Positions 1-8,884 of a DNA stretch of 64,000 bases are shown here, in pieces. The translations under genes and the position numbers were made by a program. The notes beneath the pieces are model-generated. The model was not told the origin of the DNA and made no database searches. It was given only the letters and a program-made list of their open reading frames with translations. Every line of letters begins with the position of its first letter. Position 1 is the first letter of the stretch. Source of the stretch: Blastococcus sp. CT_GayMR19 (GTDB lineage Bacteria > Actinomycetota > Actinomycetes > Mycobacteriales > Geodermatophilaceae); contig NZ_SPQL01000001.1 in assembly GCF_004570385.1 (NCBI RefSeq), forward strand, positions 186,001-250,000. The letters are read 5' to 3'.

Positions 1-1193
1 GACCACACCGTGTCGATCAGGCCGGCGGGGTTGATCTGCCCGATGAGCGCCGTCTTGGCGATGTGGTGGTTGTCGCCGTTGACCGTGACCGAGCCCTCGG
101 GTGCGTCGAAGCTGACGCCGTCCGCCGCGTCCTGGACGTCGCCGACCGCGAAGGACTCCGCCGCCTCGACCATGCCCTTCCAGAGGTAGAGCGAGGTGTA
201 GGCCGCCTCCATAGGGTCGCTCGTCACCGCGTCGTCCCCGTAGGCGGCCTTGAAGGCCGCGACGAACTTCTCGTTCTCCGCACTCTCCACCGTCTGGTAG
301 TAGTTCCAGGCGGTGTACTGGCCGGCCAGCTCCTCGACCCCGACCCCCGGCACCTCCTCCTCGGCGATCGAGACCGACAGGACCGGCATCGTGTCCGCGG
401 CGAGGCCGACGTTGGCGTACTGGGTGAAGAAGCTGACGTTGGAGTCGCCGTTCAGGGTGTTGAAGACGGCGTCCGCGCCGGAGCTCTGCACGCGGTTGAC
501 GATCGTCGGGATGCCCTCGACGGAGCCGAGCGGCTCGTAGTCCTCGCCGACGATCTCGATGCCGTGCTCCTCGGCGTAGGCCTTGATGATCGCGTTCGCC
601 GTCCGCGGGAAGACGTAGTCGCTGCCGACCAGGAAGAGGGACCTCGCCCCCAGCTCGTCCTTGAGGAAGTCCAGCGCCGGGATGATCTGCTGGTTCGTCG
701 TGGCGCCCGTGTAGAAGATGTTGTCCGACGCCTCCAGGCCCTCGTACTGGACCGGGTAGAACAGCAGCGCGTCGTTGTCCTCGAACACCGGCAGCATCGC
801 CTTGCGGCTGCTGGAGGTCCAGCCGCCGAACACGGCCGCCACGCAGTCGCTCTGGATGAGCTTCGTGGCCCGCTCGGCGAAGACGGTCGGCTCGGACGCG
901 CCGTCCTCGGTGACCACCTCGAGTTGCTTGTCGAGCACCCCGCCGGCGGCGTTGATCTCCTCCACCGCGAGTTCCAGCGAGCGGCGCACCGTCGTCTCGC
1001 TGATCGACATCGTCCCGGACATGGAGTTGAGCAGGCCGATCTTCACCGTGTCGCCGGAGGTGTCGAGGCAGGAGGCACTCTCGCCCGAGGCTGCCGTCTC
1101 CTCCCCGACCCGGCTGCCACAGGCACTCGTGCCGATCATCAGCGCCGCAAGGGTGAGCGGGAGGGCGAACGTGGGGGGTCGAAGCGTGGGCAT
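1..1193 (-). CDS. urtA: urea ABC transporter substrate-binding lipoprotein UrtA (3' end cut by window edge)
   Basis: Periplasmic-binding-type lipoprotein that captures urea or short amides for the UrtABCDE ABC importer. The ATG at 1193 follows an AGGAG ribosome site. The N-terminus is a signal peptide ending in GTSAC, with Cys25 as the lipidation site. The mature part has the family landmarks [17 protein letters not shown], then [30 protein letters not shown] and [11 protein letters not shown], and reads without interruption to the window edge. About 397 residues are visible, so only a short C-terminus is missing (family about 410–430). The rest of the operon (urtB onward) should lie to the left. 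An inverted repeat overlaps its ribosome-binding site. Confidence 0.9.
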   Translation of the reverse strand, partial: MPTLRPPTFALPLTLAALMIGTSACGSRVGEETAASGESASCLDTSGDTVKIGLLNSMSGTMSISETTVRRSLELAVEEINAAGGVLDKQLEVVTEDGASEPTVFAERATKLIQSDCVAAVFGGWTSSSRKAMLPVFEDNDALLFYPVQYEGLEASDNIFYTGATTNQQIIPALDFLKDELGARSLFLVGSDYVFPRTANAIIKAYAEEHGIEIVGEDYEPLGSVEGIPTIVNRVQSSGADAVFNTLNGDSNVSFFTQYANVGLAADTMPVLSVSIAEEEVPGVGVEELAGQYTAWNYYQTVESAENEKFVAAFKAAYGDDAVTSDPMEAAYTSLYLWKGMVEAAESFAVGDVQDAADGVSFDAPEGSVTVNGDNHHIAKTALIGQINPAGLIDTVW

Positions 1194-1198
1194 CGTGC

Positions 1199-1250
1199 TC
1201 CTAGTTCTGTGCGCGGGTCGGACGTCGCGTCCGTCGCGGCAGAACCTAGG
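1199..1250 (-). promoter_or_regulatory. inverted repeat in urtA leader overlapping the Shine-Dalgarno
   Basis: On the + strand the outer arms are CCTAGTTCTG (1200–1209) and CAGAACCTAGG (1240–1250), complementary with one bulged base. A 6-bp inner stem, CGGACG/CGTCCG with a 3-base loop, lies at 1219–1233. In the urtA mRNA the 3' arm contains the AGG of the AGGAG ribosome site, so the folded form could hide it. The pairing is seen directly. Any regulatory role is inferred. Confidence 0.4.
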
Positions 1251-1402
1251 AAGCGGATGTTCCGTGCCTGATCTCCATCGGTGTCCGCCGGATTACGAGC
1301 GGGCGCTCCGCGTTTCGTTCGGAGACTGCAGCGCTACGACGCCGTTCCGGATCCATCCCGGGCGCCTGGTCGCGGGCTCGCCGTCGCAGTACCGTGCCGA
1401 CC

Positions 1403-1615
1403 ATGACGGAGCGACCGACCGGCGAGTCTTCCCGCCTCTGGCCCCTCGTGGCCGGGGCGGTGGCGCTCGTCGTCGTCGTGCTGGTGCTCGACAACGTCTT
1501 CGGCATGGGTCTCGTGGAGTCGGGACTGGTTCTCCTCGTCCTGCTCCCGCTGCTGGCGTCCGTCGTCATGGCGCTCGCCTTCTACGCCTGGGCCAAGCGG
1601 CGCGGCGACCTCTAG
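1403..1615 (+). CDS. small two-helix membrane protein
   Basis: A 70-residue protein from the ATG at 1403; a GTG nine bases upstream is an alternative start. A short polar N-terminus is followed by two hydrophobic segments: about residues 10–31 (rich in Val/Ala/Leu, ending near DNVFG) and about residues 38–62. The tail is basic, WAKRRGDL. It stands alone, converging on the PIG-L gene, and resembles the many small actinobacterial membrane proteins of unknown role. No function can be given. The hydrophobic pattern and actinobacterial codon use support a real gene, but the short length leaves some doubt. Confidence 0.55.
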   Translation: MTERPTGESSRLWPLVAGAVALVVVVLVLDNVFGMGLVESGLVLLVLLPLLASVVMALAFYAWAKRRGDL

Positions 1616-1621
1616 TCCGGC

Positions 1622-2341
1622 TCAGCCCCAGTAGAGCCGGAAGCCGACCCGGCGCCGGCCGTCCTCCGTCATCGTGGACATGTCGATGACCTGCCTCGCC
1701 TGTTCCTCGACGGGGACGTCGGACAGCAGCTCGAGGTACCGGTGGTGCTCCGCCAGCGACGCGACCGCCTTGTCGACCTGATCGGTGACGTCGACCTCGT
1801 GCGGGGGGTCGTTCATGTCCTGCACGGCGATGTACTGCACGCCCGACCACCGCGGTTCCGCCAGGTCGGGGAAGATCCACTCGTTGCCCGCATCCGCGAC
1901 GGCGTCCAGCACGGACTGACCGAGCGCCTGGTGGTCGGCGGAGTTCAGGTAGGCCGGTGACACCCCCGGCGGGGTCCACGTGGGGCCGAAGTACCCGGTG
2001 ACGACGAGCTGCGGCTGGTGCCGTCGGATGGCAGCCGCGAGGTCACGGCGGAGCTCGGGCCCACCCACGAGAACGCCGTCCCGGTGGTCGAGGAACTCCA
2101 CCTCGGTCACGCCGACGACGGCCGCCGACCGCCGCTCCTCCTCTTCCCGCAACGGGCCGGCGAGCTCGGGGGCGACACCGGCCATCCCGGCCTCCCCGCG
2201 GGTGGCCAGCAGGTAGTGGACCTCCTTGCCGGCCGCGGTCCACGCGGCGACGGCGGCCGCGATGCCGTACTCGATGTCGTCGGGGTGCGCAGCGACCACG
2301 AGGGCGCGCTGCCAGTCGTCGGGCATGGGGGACACAGGCAT
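1622..2341 (-). CDS. PIG-L/LmbE family deacetylase
   Basis: Zinc-dependent de-N-acetylase family, which includes MshB, Mca and bacillithiol enzymes; it removes acyl groups from amino sugars or conjugates. The 239-residue protein has the family signature AHPDD at residues 18–22, whose His and second Asp bind zinc, and a later His in SADHQALG (H137) that fits the third ligand. EFLDHRDG lies between. The length suits the family. It is followed on the same strand (upstream in genomic order) by an alpha/beta hydrolase gene, 22 bp away, so the two may be co-transcribed. The substrate cannot be read from the sequence. It is not clearly MshB or Mca, which are usually longer. Confidence 0.85.
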   Translation of the reverse strand: MPVSPMPDDWQRALVVAAHPDDIEYGIAAAVAAWTAAGKEVHYLLATRGEAGMAGVAPELAGPLREEEERRSAAVVGVTEVEFLDHRDGVLVGGPELRRDLAAAIRRHQPQLVVTGYFGPTWTPPGVSPAYLNSADHQALGQSVLDAVADAGNEWIFPDLAEPRWSGVQYIAVQDMNDPPHEVDVTDQVDKAVASLAEHHRYLELLSDVPVEEQARQVIDMSTMTEDGRRRVGFRLYWG

Positions 2342-2363
2342 GGTGCGCAGTCTGGCCTGCCGG

Positions 2364-3068
2364 TCACCGCTCGGCGATGGTCAGCAGCACGGCGGCGAGG
2401 TCCGCCGGCTCGCTGATCATCGGGTCGTGGCCGGTCTCCAGCTCGACCACCTCCCATCCCGGCCGGCTGCGCACCAGCTGCCGGGACGGCTCGATGGTGG
2501 GCAGGGCCGGTGCCACGCAGTCGACGAAGGTGCGGGGCCGGTCCGCCCAGCGCGCCTCGTCGAAGGACAGCGGGTCGTCGTACACACCGCCCGGCTGCGG
2601 GGTCTGACGCCGCTCCACCCACTCGGCGTCGGCGCCGGTCAGCCCGAAGACCGCCGGGTCCGGTGGCGGCAGGAAGCCGTGCTGCGCGACGGCCGCGCGC
2701 CGGGCGGCCTGGACCTCGGGCGGATTGCGGGTCGACCACGCCTCCCCGGGCAGGGGCACGACCCCGTCGACGTACACCAGCCGGCCCACCTCGTCGCCCA
2801 GCCGGTCGGCGGCGCCGGTGATCACCAGCCCGCCGTAGCTGTGCCCCACCAGGACGGCGCGAGAGCACTCCTCGGCCCGCATCGCCGTCACCACGTCCTC
2901 GACATGGGTGTCCAGCGTGATCTCCGGTGAGAGCTCGTGCGCCCGCTCCCCCAGCCCGGTGAGCGTCACCGGGACGACCCGGTGCCCGGCCAGCCACAGC
3001 AGCGGCAGCACCCGCCGCCAGCACCACGAGCCGTGCCACGCGCCGTGCACCAGCACGATGTCGGCCAT
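2364..3068 (-). CDS. alpha/beta hydrolase (esterase/EST-type)
   Basis: A 234-residue alpha/beta-fold hydrolase starting MADIVLVHGAWHG, the usual first strand and oxyanion loop of the salicylate-esterase/AB hydrolase-6 type. The nucleophile elbow is GHSYGG with Ser77, and the likely catalytic His lies in ETGHDPM near the C-terminus. The reading frame continues 66 codons upstream, but that stretch lacks family similarity and overlaps the divergent TSUP gene's promoter, so the ATG at 3068 was chosen. It lies directly upstream of the PIG-L deacetylase gene. The substrate is unknown. Confidence 0.85.
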   Translation of the reverse strand: MADIVLVHGAWHGSWCWRRVLPLLWLAGHRVVPVTLTGLGERAHELSPEITLDTHVEDVVTAMRAEECSRAVLVGHSYGGLVITGAADRLGDEVGRLVYVDGVVPLPGEAWSTRNPPEVQAARRAAVAQHGFLPPPDPAVFGLTGADAEWVERRQTPQPGGVYDDPLSFDEARWADRPRTFVDCVAPALPTIEPSRQLVRSRPGWEVVELETGHDPMISEPADLAAVLLTIAER

Positions 3069-3123
3069 CTCAGCTCCCCGCCCTTCCCGAACGACGCATC
3101 CGGTCACCGTAGGCTCGCCGCTC

Positions 3124-3879
3124 GTGTCCCCCCTCGACCTGGTCGTCGTCGCGGGGGTGGCCATGGCCGCCGGGCTCATCAACTCGATCGCCGGCGGCGG
3201 GTCGCTGATCCTCTTCCCCACCCTCGTCGCCCTGGGGCTGGGCACCGTCGCCGCGAACGTCACCAACTCGGTCGCGCAGTGGCCCGGCTACCTGGGCGGC
3301 ATCGCGGGCTTCCGGGGCGAGTACGGCGGCCAGCGCGGCCGGCTCGTCCGGTTCGGGATCGTCGCCGTCCTCGGTGGGACGACGGGCAGCGTGCTGCTCC
3401 TGACCACGCCGTCGGAGGCGTTCGACGTCGTCGTCCCGGTGCTGGTGCTCGCGGCCAGCCTGCTGCTCGCCGTCCAGCCGCTGCTGACCAGGAGACTGAA
3501 GCGGGACGAGGCCGACGGCGCCCGTCCCGACCCGGCCTGGCTCTACCTCGCTCTGTTCCTCGCCACCGTCTACGGCGGATACTTCGGTGGCGCGCTCGGC
3601 GTGATCCTGGTCGGCGTCCTCGGGGTCGGCCTGCACCGGCTGAAGCTGGCGAACGCCCTCAAGTCGGCGCTGTCGGCCATCACGGCCAGCGTCACCCTGG
3701 TCGTGTTCGGGATCTTCGGACCGATCGACTGGCTGGTGGTCGCCGTCGCCGCCCCGGCCAGCCTGATCGGCGGCTTCCTCGGCGCCCGGGTCGCCACCCG
3801 CATCCCGGTCCGGCCGCTGCGGATCTTCATCGTGGCCTTCGGCGTCGCGGTCTCGATCTACCTGTTCCTCCGCATCTGA
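3124..3879 (+). CDS. TSUP/TauE-SafE family membrane permease
   Basis: A 251-residue integral membrane protein of the sulfite-exporter TauE/SafE family, which moves sulfur-containing or organic anions. The GTG start gives VSPLDLVVVAGVAMAAGLIN, and the hallmark glycine-rich loop SIAGGGSLI follows. The second repeat has YGGYFGGALGVIL, the internal duplication typical of TSUP. Roughly eight hydrophobic segments are visible. A longer frame begins at 2908 but would overlap the divergent hydrolase gene. It lies alone between a hydrolase and an amino-acid transporter, so the substrate is not indicated by context. A second TSUP gene, of different sequence, occurs at 40.9–41.6 kb. Confidence 0.85.
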   Translation: MSPLDLVVVAGVAMAAGLINSIAGGGSLILFPTLVALGLGTVAANVTNSVAQWPGYLGGIAGFRGEYGGQRGRLVRFGIVAVLGGTTGSVLLLTTPSEAFDVVVPVLVLAASLLLAVQPLLTRRLKRDEADGARPDPAWLYLALFLATVYGGYFGGALGVILVGVLGVGLHRLKLANALKSALSAITASVTLVVFGIFGPIDWLVVAVAAPASLIGGFLGARVATRIPVRPLRIFIVAFGVAVSIYLFLRI

Positions 3880-3961
3880 GCCGGGAGCAACCGGCCCGGA
3901 AGAGCAGCGGGTCGCCCTAGGATTCGGCCGTCATCCCGACCTCCCGCACCGAGGCAGGACC

Positions 3962-4828
3962 ATGCGTCGTCGCCCGCTCCCGCTCCTCCTCCTCACCGTG
4001 GCCGCGGTCGTGGCGACCGGCTGCGCCCCGGAGGGGTCGGACCCGGGCGCCGCGCCCACCACCGCGGACGCCGGCAGCTGCGCCCCCGCGGACCTGGACA
4101 CGCTCGAACCCGACACGCTCACCATCGCCACCGACCAGCCCGCCTACGAGCCGTGGATGGTCGACGACACCCCCGAGAACGGCCAGGGCTTCGAGTCCGC
4201 CGTCGCCTACGCCGTCGCCGAGCAGCTCGGCTACAGCGAGGACCAGGTCACCTGGACGCGGGTGCCCTTCAACGCCGCGATCCAGCCGGGCGAGCGTCCC
4301 TTCGACTTCGACATCAACCAGTTCTCGATCACCGAGGAGCGGCGCCAGGCCGTCGACTTCTCCTCGCCGTACTACACCGTCAGCCAGGCCGTGATCACCA
4401 CGGCCGGATCCGCCGCCGACGGCGCCGCGAGCCTGGCCGACCTCAAGCCCCTGCGGATCGGTGCCCAGGTGGCGACGACGAGCCTGGACGTGCTCACCGA
4501 GACCATCGCCCCCGACACCGACCCGGTCGTCTTCAACAGCAACGACGACGCCAAGCTCGCCCTGCAGAACGGCCAGGTGGACGCCATCGTGGTCGATCTG
4601 CCCACGGCCTTCTTCATCACCGCCGCGGAGCTGGACGACGGTGTGATCGTCGGTCAGATCGAGGACTCCGGAGAGGGCGGCGACGAGTTCGGTCTGCTGC
4701 TGGAGAAGGACAGCCCGCTCACCGAGTGCGTCACCGCGGCGGTCGACGCGCTGCGGGAGGACGGCACGCTGGGCGACCTCGAGCAGGAGTGGCTCTCCGA
4801 CGTCGCCGACGCGCCCGTCCTGTCCTGA
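3962..4828 (+). CDS. amino-acid ABC transporter substrate-binding lipoprotein
   Basis: Extracellular solute-binding protein of the polar amino-acid (PAAT) family, 288 residues. A lipoprotein signal peptide ends VVATGC with Cys21. The binding domain opens LTIATDQPAYEPW and contains FDFDINQFSITEERRQAVDFS, which matches the ligand-loop region of SBP family 3 (usually R-x-x-x-V-D-F-S). The C-terminus has LREDGTLGDLEQEW, also typical. It is the first gene of a three-gene operon with permease and ATPase. The ligand is a polar amino acid or derivative, and which one cannot be told. Confidence 0.9.
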   Translation: MRRRPLPLLLLTVAAVVATGCAPEGSDPGAAPTTADAGSCAPADLDTLEPDTLTIATDQPAYEPWMVDDTPENGQGFESAVAYAVAEQLGYSEDQVTWTRVPFNAAIQPGERPFDFDINQFSITEERRQAVDFSSPYYTVSQAVITTAGSAADGAASLADLKPLRIGAQVATTSLDVLTETIAPDTDPVVFNSNDDAKLALQNGQVDAIVVDLPTAFFITAAELDDGVIVGQIEDSGEGGDEFGLLLEKDSPLTECVTAAVDALREDGTLGDLEQEWLSDVADAPVLS

Positions 4829-4851
4829 CCCGCACCCGGACCGGCGACGGG

Positions 4852-5697
4852 ATGCCGCCGCCCAGCGAGCTCGAGCTCTCCCGCCGGGCCTGGCGCCGCC
4901 ACCGGGCCCGCCGCTCGACCCTCGTCGCGCTGGTGTCCACTCTGGTGTTCGCCCTCGTCGCCTACCTGGTCGTCACGCATGCGCCCGGCTGGCCCCGGGT
5001 CAGGGCCACCTTCTTCTCCCCCTCCGTGGCGGCGGAGTCGCTGCCCGACATCGCGGCGGGGCTGTGGCTGAACCTGCAGGTGCTGGTCGTCGGCGGGCTG
5101 CTCGTGCTCGTGGTCGGCCTGCTGGTGGCTGTGGTCCGCACCGTGCGGGGGCCGGCGTTCACCCCGCTGCGCATCGTCGCCACCGCCTACGTGGACCTCT
5201 TCCGCGGGATCCCGCTGATCATCGTGCTGTACCTCGTCGGCTTCGGGCTGCCGGCGCTGCGCCTGGAGGGCGTGCCGACGTCGCCGTTCGTCCTCGGCAC
5301 GGTGGCGATCGTCCTGACCTACTCCGCCTACGTCGCGGAGGTCTTCCGCGCCGGCATCGAGTCGGTCCACCCGAGCCAGCGCGCCGCTGCCCGCTCGCTG
5401 GGGCTCACCCACCGGCAGAGCATGCGGATCGTCGTGCTGCCGCAGGCACTGCGCACGGTCACCCCCGCGCTGCTCAACGACTTCGTCGCGCTGCAGAAGG
5501 ACGTCGGACTGATCTCGGTGCTCGGCGCGGTCGACGCCGTCCGTTCGGCGCAGATCGCGGTGGGCCAGACCTTCAACTTCACGCCCTACGTCGTCGCGGG
5601 GCTGCTGTTCGTGCTGCTGGCCGTGCCGTGCGCGCGGGTGGCGGACGCCGTGAGCGCGCGGGCCCGCCGTCGTCAGCAGTCGGGCGGTCTGCTGTGA
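4852..5697 (+). CDS. amino-acid ABC transporter permease
   Basis: Inner-membrane permease of the His/Glu/Gln/Arg type, 281 residues from the ATG at 4852. A basic cytoplasmic N-terminus (RRAWRRHRARRS) leads into a first membrane helix. The domain then has NLQVLVVGG, VDLFRGIPLIIVLYLVGFG and the EAA loop EVFRAGIESVHPSQRAAARS with its conserved Gly and downstream LPQALR, which contacts the ATPase. Its stop codon overlaps the GTG start of the ATPase, so the two are translationally coupled. The family usually has a single polypeptide forming a homodimer, which fits one permease gene here. Confidence 0.92.
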   Translation: MPPPSELELSRRAWRRHRARRSTLVALVSTLVFALVAYLVVTHAPGWPRVRATFFSPSVAAESLPDIAAGLWLNLQVLVVGGLLVLVVGLLVAVVRTVRGPAFTPLRIVATAYVDLFRGIPLIIVLYLVGFGLPALRLEGVPTSPFVLGTVAIVLTYSAYVAEVFRAGIESVHPSQRAAARSLGLTHRQSMRIVVLPQALRTVTPALLNDFVALQKDVGLISVLGAVDAVRSAQIAVGQTFNFTPYVVAGLLFVLLAVPCARVADAVSARARRRQQSGGLL

Positions 5698-6443
5698 ACG
5701 GTCCGGTGCTCGACCTGCGGGGCGTGGTCAAGGTGTTCGGCACCAACCGGGTGCTGCGCGGCGTGGACCTCGCGATCGGCGAGCACCGGGTGGTCGCGCT
5801 CATCGGCGGCTCCGGGTCCGGGAAGTCCACGCTGCTGCGGTGCGCGAGCCTGCTCGAGACGGTGGACGACGGTCAGGTGCTGCTCGACGGCGAGGACATC
5901 ACCGACCCGCGGGTGGACGCCGACCGCGTGCGGCAGCGGATGGGCGTCGTCTTCCAGGCCTACAACCTCTTTCCGCACCTGTCGGTGCTCGACAACGTGA
6001 CCCTCGCGCCGACCGTCGTCCACGGCCGTTCGAGGGCCGATGCCCGCGAGGAGGCGCACGCCCTGCTCGATCGCATCGGGCTGGCCGACAAGGCCGGTGA
6101 GTTCCCCGACCGGTTGTCCGGCGGCCAGCAGCAGCGCGTGGCCATCGTCCGCGCGCTCGCGGTGCGCCCCCGGGTCCTGCTGCTCGACGAGATCACCAGC
6201 GCGCTGGACCCCGAGCTCGTCGGCGAGGTCCTCGGCGTCGTCCGCGAGGTGGCCGCGCAGGGCATGACGATCCTCATGGCGACCCACGAGATGGGTTTCG
6301 CCCGGCAGGTCGCCGACGTCGTCGCCTTCCTCCACGACGGCGTGGTGCTGGAATCGGGCCCGCCGGACCAGGTGCTCGGCGACCCGGTGCAGCCGCGGAC
6401 GCGGCAGTTCCTCGCCCGGGTCATCGACGCCGGCCGGCTGTAG
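5694..6443 (+). CDS. amino-acid ABC transporter ATP-binding protein
   Basis: ATPase of the polar amino-acid importer, 249 residues, starting at a GTG that overlaps the permease stop (GTGA). It has the Walker A loop GGSGSGKST at residues 38–46, Q-loop VVFQAYNLFPH, signature LSGGQQQR, Walker B VLLLDEITSALDPE and the switch His in MATHEMGFA. It energises import with the lipoprotein and permease encoded just upstream. Length and motif order match GlnQ/HisP-like proteins. No regulator is visible in the operon. Confidence 0.94.
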   Translation: MNGPVLDLRGVVKVFGTNRVLRGVDLAIGEHRVVALIGGSGSGKSTLLRCASLLETVDDGQVLLDGEDITDPRVDADRVRQRMGVVFQAYNLFPHLSVLDNVTLAPTVVHGRSRADAREEAHALLDRIGLADKAGEFPDRLSGGQQQRVAIVRALAVRPRVLLLDEITSALDPELVGEVLGVVREVAAQGMTILMATHEMGFARQVADVVAFLHDGVVLESGPPDQVLGDPVQPRTRQFLARVIDAGRL

Positions 6444-6463
6444 GGCCGCCGTCCCGGACGTGT

Positions 6464-6531
6464 TGATCATCGTGTTGCTGCCGCCGACACGGCAGGACAC
6501 GCCTCAGCGCGCGGCAACCATCCGATGATCA
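6464..6531. repeat. nested inverted repeat after the ABC operon
   Basis: The outer arms TGATCATCG (6464–6472) and CGATGATCA (6523–6531) are perfect complements. Inside them GTTGCTGCCGC (6474–6484) pairs with GCGCGGCAAC (6509–6518) apart from one or two bases. It lies in the roughly 170-bp gap between the ABC operon and the GGDEF–EAL gene. It could terminate the operon or be a dispersed palindromic repeat. No T-run follows. Confidence 0.45.
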
Positions 6532-6612
6532 CGGCGCGGTGGACCCCCCTATGGGGGGAGACGGCCCCCGCCGCGCGGTTCACCGGCCCGTCCTTCCGTC
6601 CGATATCACTGC

Positions 6613-8877
6613 ATGCCCGGTCTCCTGCGTCGCCGGCTGCTGCCCGGTGCGCCGAGCCGGGTGCTCGCCGTCGTCGTCGTCGCGGCCGCGGCCGCGGTCG
6701 TCGCCGGGACGGGCCGGCCCGTGGCCGCCGCCGGGTCGCTCGAGGTCCTCGCGGCGGGGGCGCCGTACGCCGGCCTGCTCGCGATCCTGGCCTGGCGGGC
6801 GCGGACCGTGGCACACGAGCGCAACGTCTGGGGGCGGATCGCCCTGGGCGTCGCCCTCATGACCGCGGCGGTCGTCGTCGGGGCCGTCCTCGGGCTGTTC
6901 CCGGAGACGAGGGAGGTCGCCGCGGCGGCAATGCCGTGGGCGCCCGTCGTCGCGTTCCCGCTGGTCTACGGGGGCGTCGTCCGGTGGAACCGACTGAGCA
7001 CCAGCCTGGCCGACCCCCACGACGCGCTGAACGGATCCTCCGCCGTCCTCGCGGTCCTGGCCGTCGCCCACACCGTGGTCCAGGTGGCCGCCGGCCCCGC
7101 GAGCGAGGCCGCGTGGTGGGCCGTCGAGCCGGCGCTCGCCCAGTTCGCGGCCGAGTTCGTGCTCGTGGGCACCGTCTGCTCCCTGCCCTTCCTCGGCAAC
7201 ATGGGCCGTGACCCGCGGACCTGGCTGGTCGTGACCTCCTTCGGCGCCTCGCTGGCGGGCAGCTCCGTCACCCTCGTCACCGCCGGCCAGCCGGGCATCT
7301 GGGGGTGGGCGACCGAGCCGGTCACCGTCGTCTGCCTCGCGCTCGCCGCCGTCCTGCGGCCGGGCCGCGCCGAACCCCAGCCGACGGACCCGACGGCCTC
7401 CACCATCGGCGCGTTCGTGGTCATCGTCGCGTCGACCGCGGTCCTCGCCGGCGGCACTCTGCTGGGGGTCGCCGGCCCGGCCACCTGGTGCGCGGCGCTC
7501 GCCACGCTCGGCAGCAGCGTCCGGCTGCTGACCAACGTCCGGGAGCTGGCCGTGCTCGCGGTCACCCGCCGCGAGGCGCTGACCGACGAGCTCACCGGCC
7601 TCGCCAACCGACGCGCCCTCCTGCGCCGGGTGGAGGAACTCAGCGGTTCGGGCGCGCCCTTGGCCCTGGCGCTGCTCGACCTGGACAAGTTCAAGGAGGT
7701 CAACGACGCCGTGGGCCATGCGGCCGGCGACCACCTGCTGCGCATGGTGGCCGCGCGGCTGGAGCCCGTCCTGCGACCGGGCGACGTGCTCGGCCGGCTG
7801 GGCGGCGACGAGTTCGCCGTCCTCGCCCTGATCGACGCCGACGCGCCGCTCGAGGAGTCCGCGCTCCGCGTGGCCCGCAGGCTGCACGACCGGCTGGCCG
7901 AGCCGTTCCCCATCGAGGGCCTGGTCGTCCACGCCGCCGCCAGCGTCGGAGTCACGACGTCGTCCGGCGGTCCCGACGGCTCGTCGTCACCGACCCAGCT
8001 CCTGCGCGAGGCCGACGTCGCCATGTACGACGCGAAGCGCTCCGGAGCCGGCGTCGCCCTGTACGACAGCGAACGGCATGCGGACAGCAGCGGTCATCTG
8101 GCTCTCGTCGAGGAGCTGCGCACGGCCCTGTCGGACGGCCAGCTGGTCCTGCACCACCAGCCGCAGCTCGACATCGCCTCCGGCGCCACGGTGGGCGTCG
8201 AGGCCCTCGTGCGGTGGCACCACCCGGTGCGCGGCCTCCTCGGCCCCGGCGAGTTCCTCCCGCTCGCCGAGGTCCACGGGCTGATGGGCGTGCTCACCGA
8301 GGAGGTGCTCACGCAGGCCATCGCCCAGGCCGCGGTCTGGCGGCGGAGCGGGCTGGCGGTGCCGATCTCGGTCAACCTGTCGGCGAGCAACCTCCTCGAC
8401 GCCGGCCTGCCGGGCCGGGTCGCCGGGCTGCTGGCCGAGCACGGCCTCCCACCCGGGTTCCTGGTCCTGGAGGTGACCGAGAGCGTCCTGCTGACCGACC
8501 CCGACCGCAGCCTCGCCGTCGTCGGCGCGCTCGCGGACCTCGGCGCCACCGTGAGCATCGACGACTTCGGCACCGGCTACTCGTCGCTGGCCTACCTGCG
8601 CGACCTTCCCGTCGCCGAGCTCAAGCTCGACCGCTCGTTCACCGTCGACCTGCTCACCGAGCCGCGGACCGAGGCGATCGTGGCGAGCACGATCGAGCTC
8701 GCCCACCGGCTGGGCCTGCGGGTCGTCGCCGAGGGGGTCGAGGACGAGGCGACCCTCCGGCACCTGCAGTCCCTGCATTGCGACACGAGCCAGGGCTATC
8801 TGCACTCGCGGCCGTTGCCCGCCGACCGGATGGAGCAGTGGCTGGCGCGCACCGGAGCCGGGACGCCGGTGCACTGA
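6613..8877 (+). CDS. membrane-bound GGDEF–EAL (c-di-GMP) protein
   Basis: A 754-residue protein with about eight or nine hydrophobic segments over residues 1–310 (a MASE-like sensor region), then a GGDEF domain and an EAL domain. GGDEF is intact at 397–401, and the inhibitory I-site RPGD (388–391) sits exactly five residues before it, so a feedback-controlled cyclase is possible. The EAL domain keeps EALVRW (EAL at 530–532), NLSA, EVTES, DDFGTGYSSLAYL (from 650) and KLDRSF, as in active phosphodiesterases. Either or both activities could therefore work, making or breaking c-di-GMP. No short linker sensor (PAS/GAF) is evident. It is monocistronic. Confidence 0.92.
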   Translation: MPGLLRRRLLPGAPSRVLAVVVVAAAAAVVAGTGRPVAAAGSLEVLAAGAPYAGLLAILAWRARTVAHERNVWGRIALGVALMTAAVVVGAVLGLFPETREVAAAAMPWAPVVAFPLVYGGVVRWNRLSTSLADPHDALNGSSAVLAVLAVAHTVVQVAAGPASEAAWWAVEPALAQFAAEFVLVGTVCSLPFLGNMGRDPRTWLVVTSFGASLAGSSVTLVTAGQPGIWGWATEPVTVVCLALAAVLRPGRAEPQPTDPTASTIGAFVVIVASTAVLAGGTLLGVAGPATWCAALATLGSSVRLLTNVRELAVLAVTRREALTDELTGLANRRALLRRVEELSGSGAPLALALLDLDKFKEVNDAVGHAAGDHLLRMVAARLEPVLRPGDVLGRLGGDEFAVLALIDADAPLEESALRVARRLHDRLAEPFPIEGLVVHAAASVGVTTSSGGPDGSSSPTQLLREADVAMYDAKRSGAGVALYDSERHADSSGHLALVEELRTALSDGQLVLHHQPQLDIASGATVGVEALVRWHHPVRGLLGPGEFLPLAEVHGLMGVLTEEVLTQAIAQAAVWRRSGLAVPISVNLSASNLLDAGLPGRVAGLLAEHGLPPGFLVLEVTESVLLTDPDRSLAVVGALADLGATVSIDDFGTGYSSLAYLRDLPVAELKLDRSFTVDLLTEPRTEAIVASTIELAHRLGLRVVAEGVEDEATLRHLQSLHCDTSQGYLHSRPLPADRMEQWLARTGAGTPVH

Positions 8878-8884
8878 CCCCGGT

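Noticed and set aside
63-1271. A 402-codon plus-strand frame at the left edge
   Set aside because: It is antisense to urtA, which has clear family motifs and a ribosome site. The composition is that of a shadow frame.
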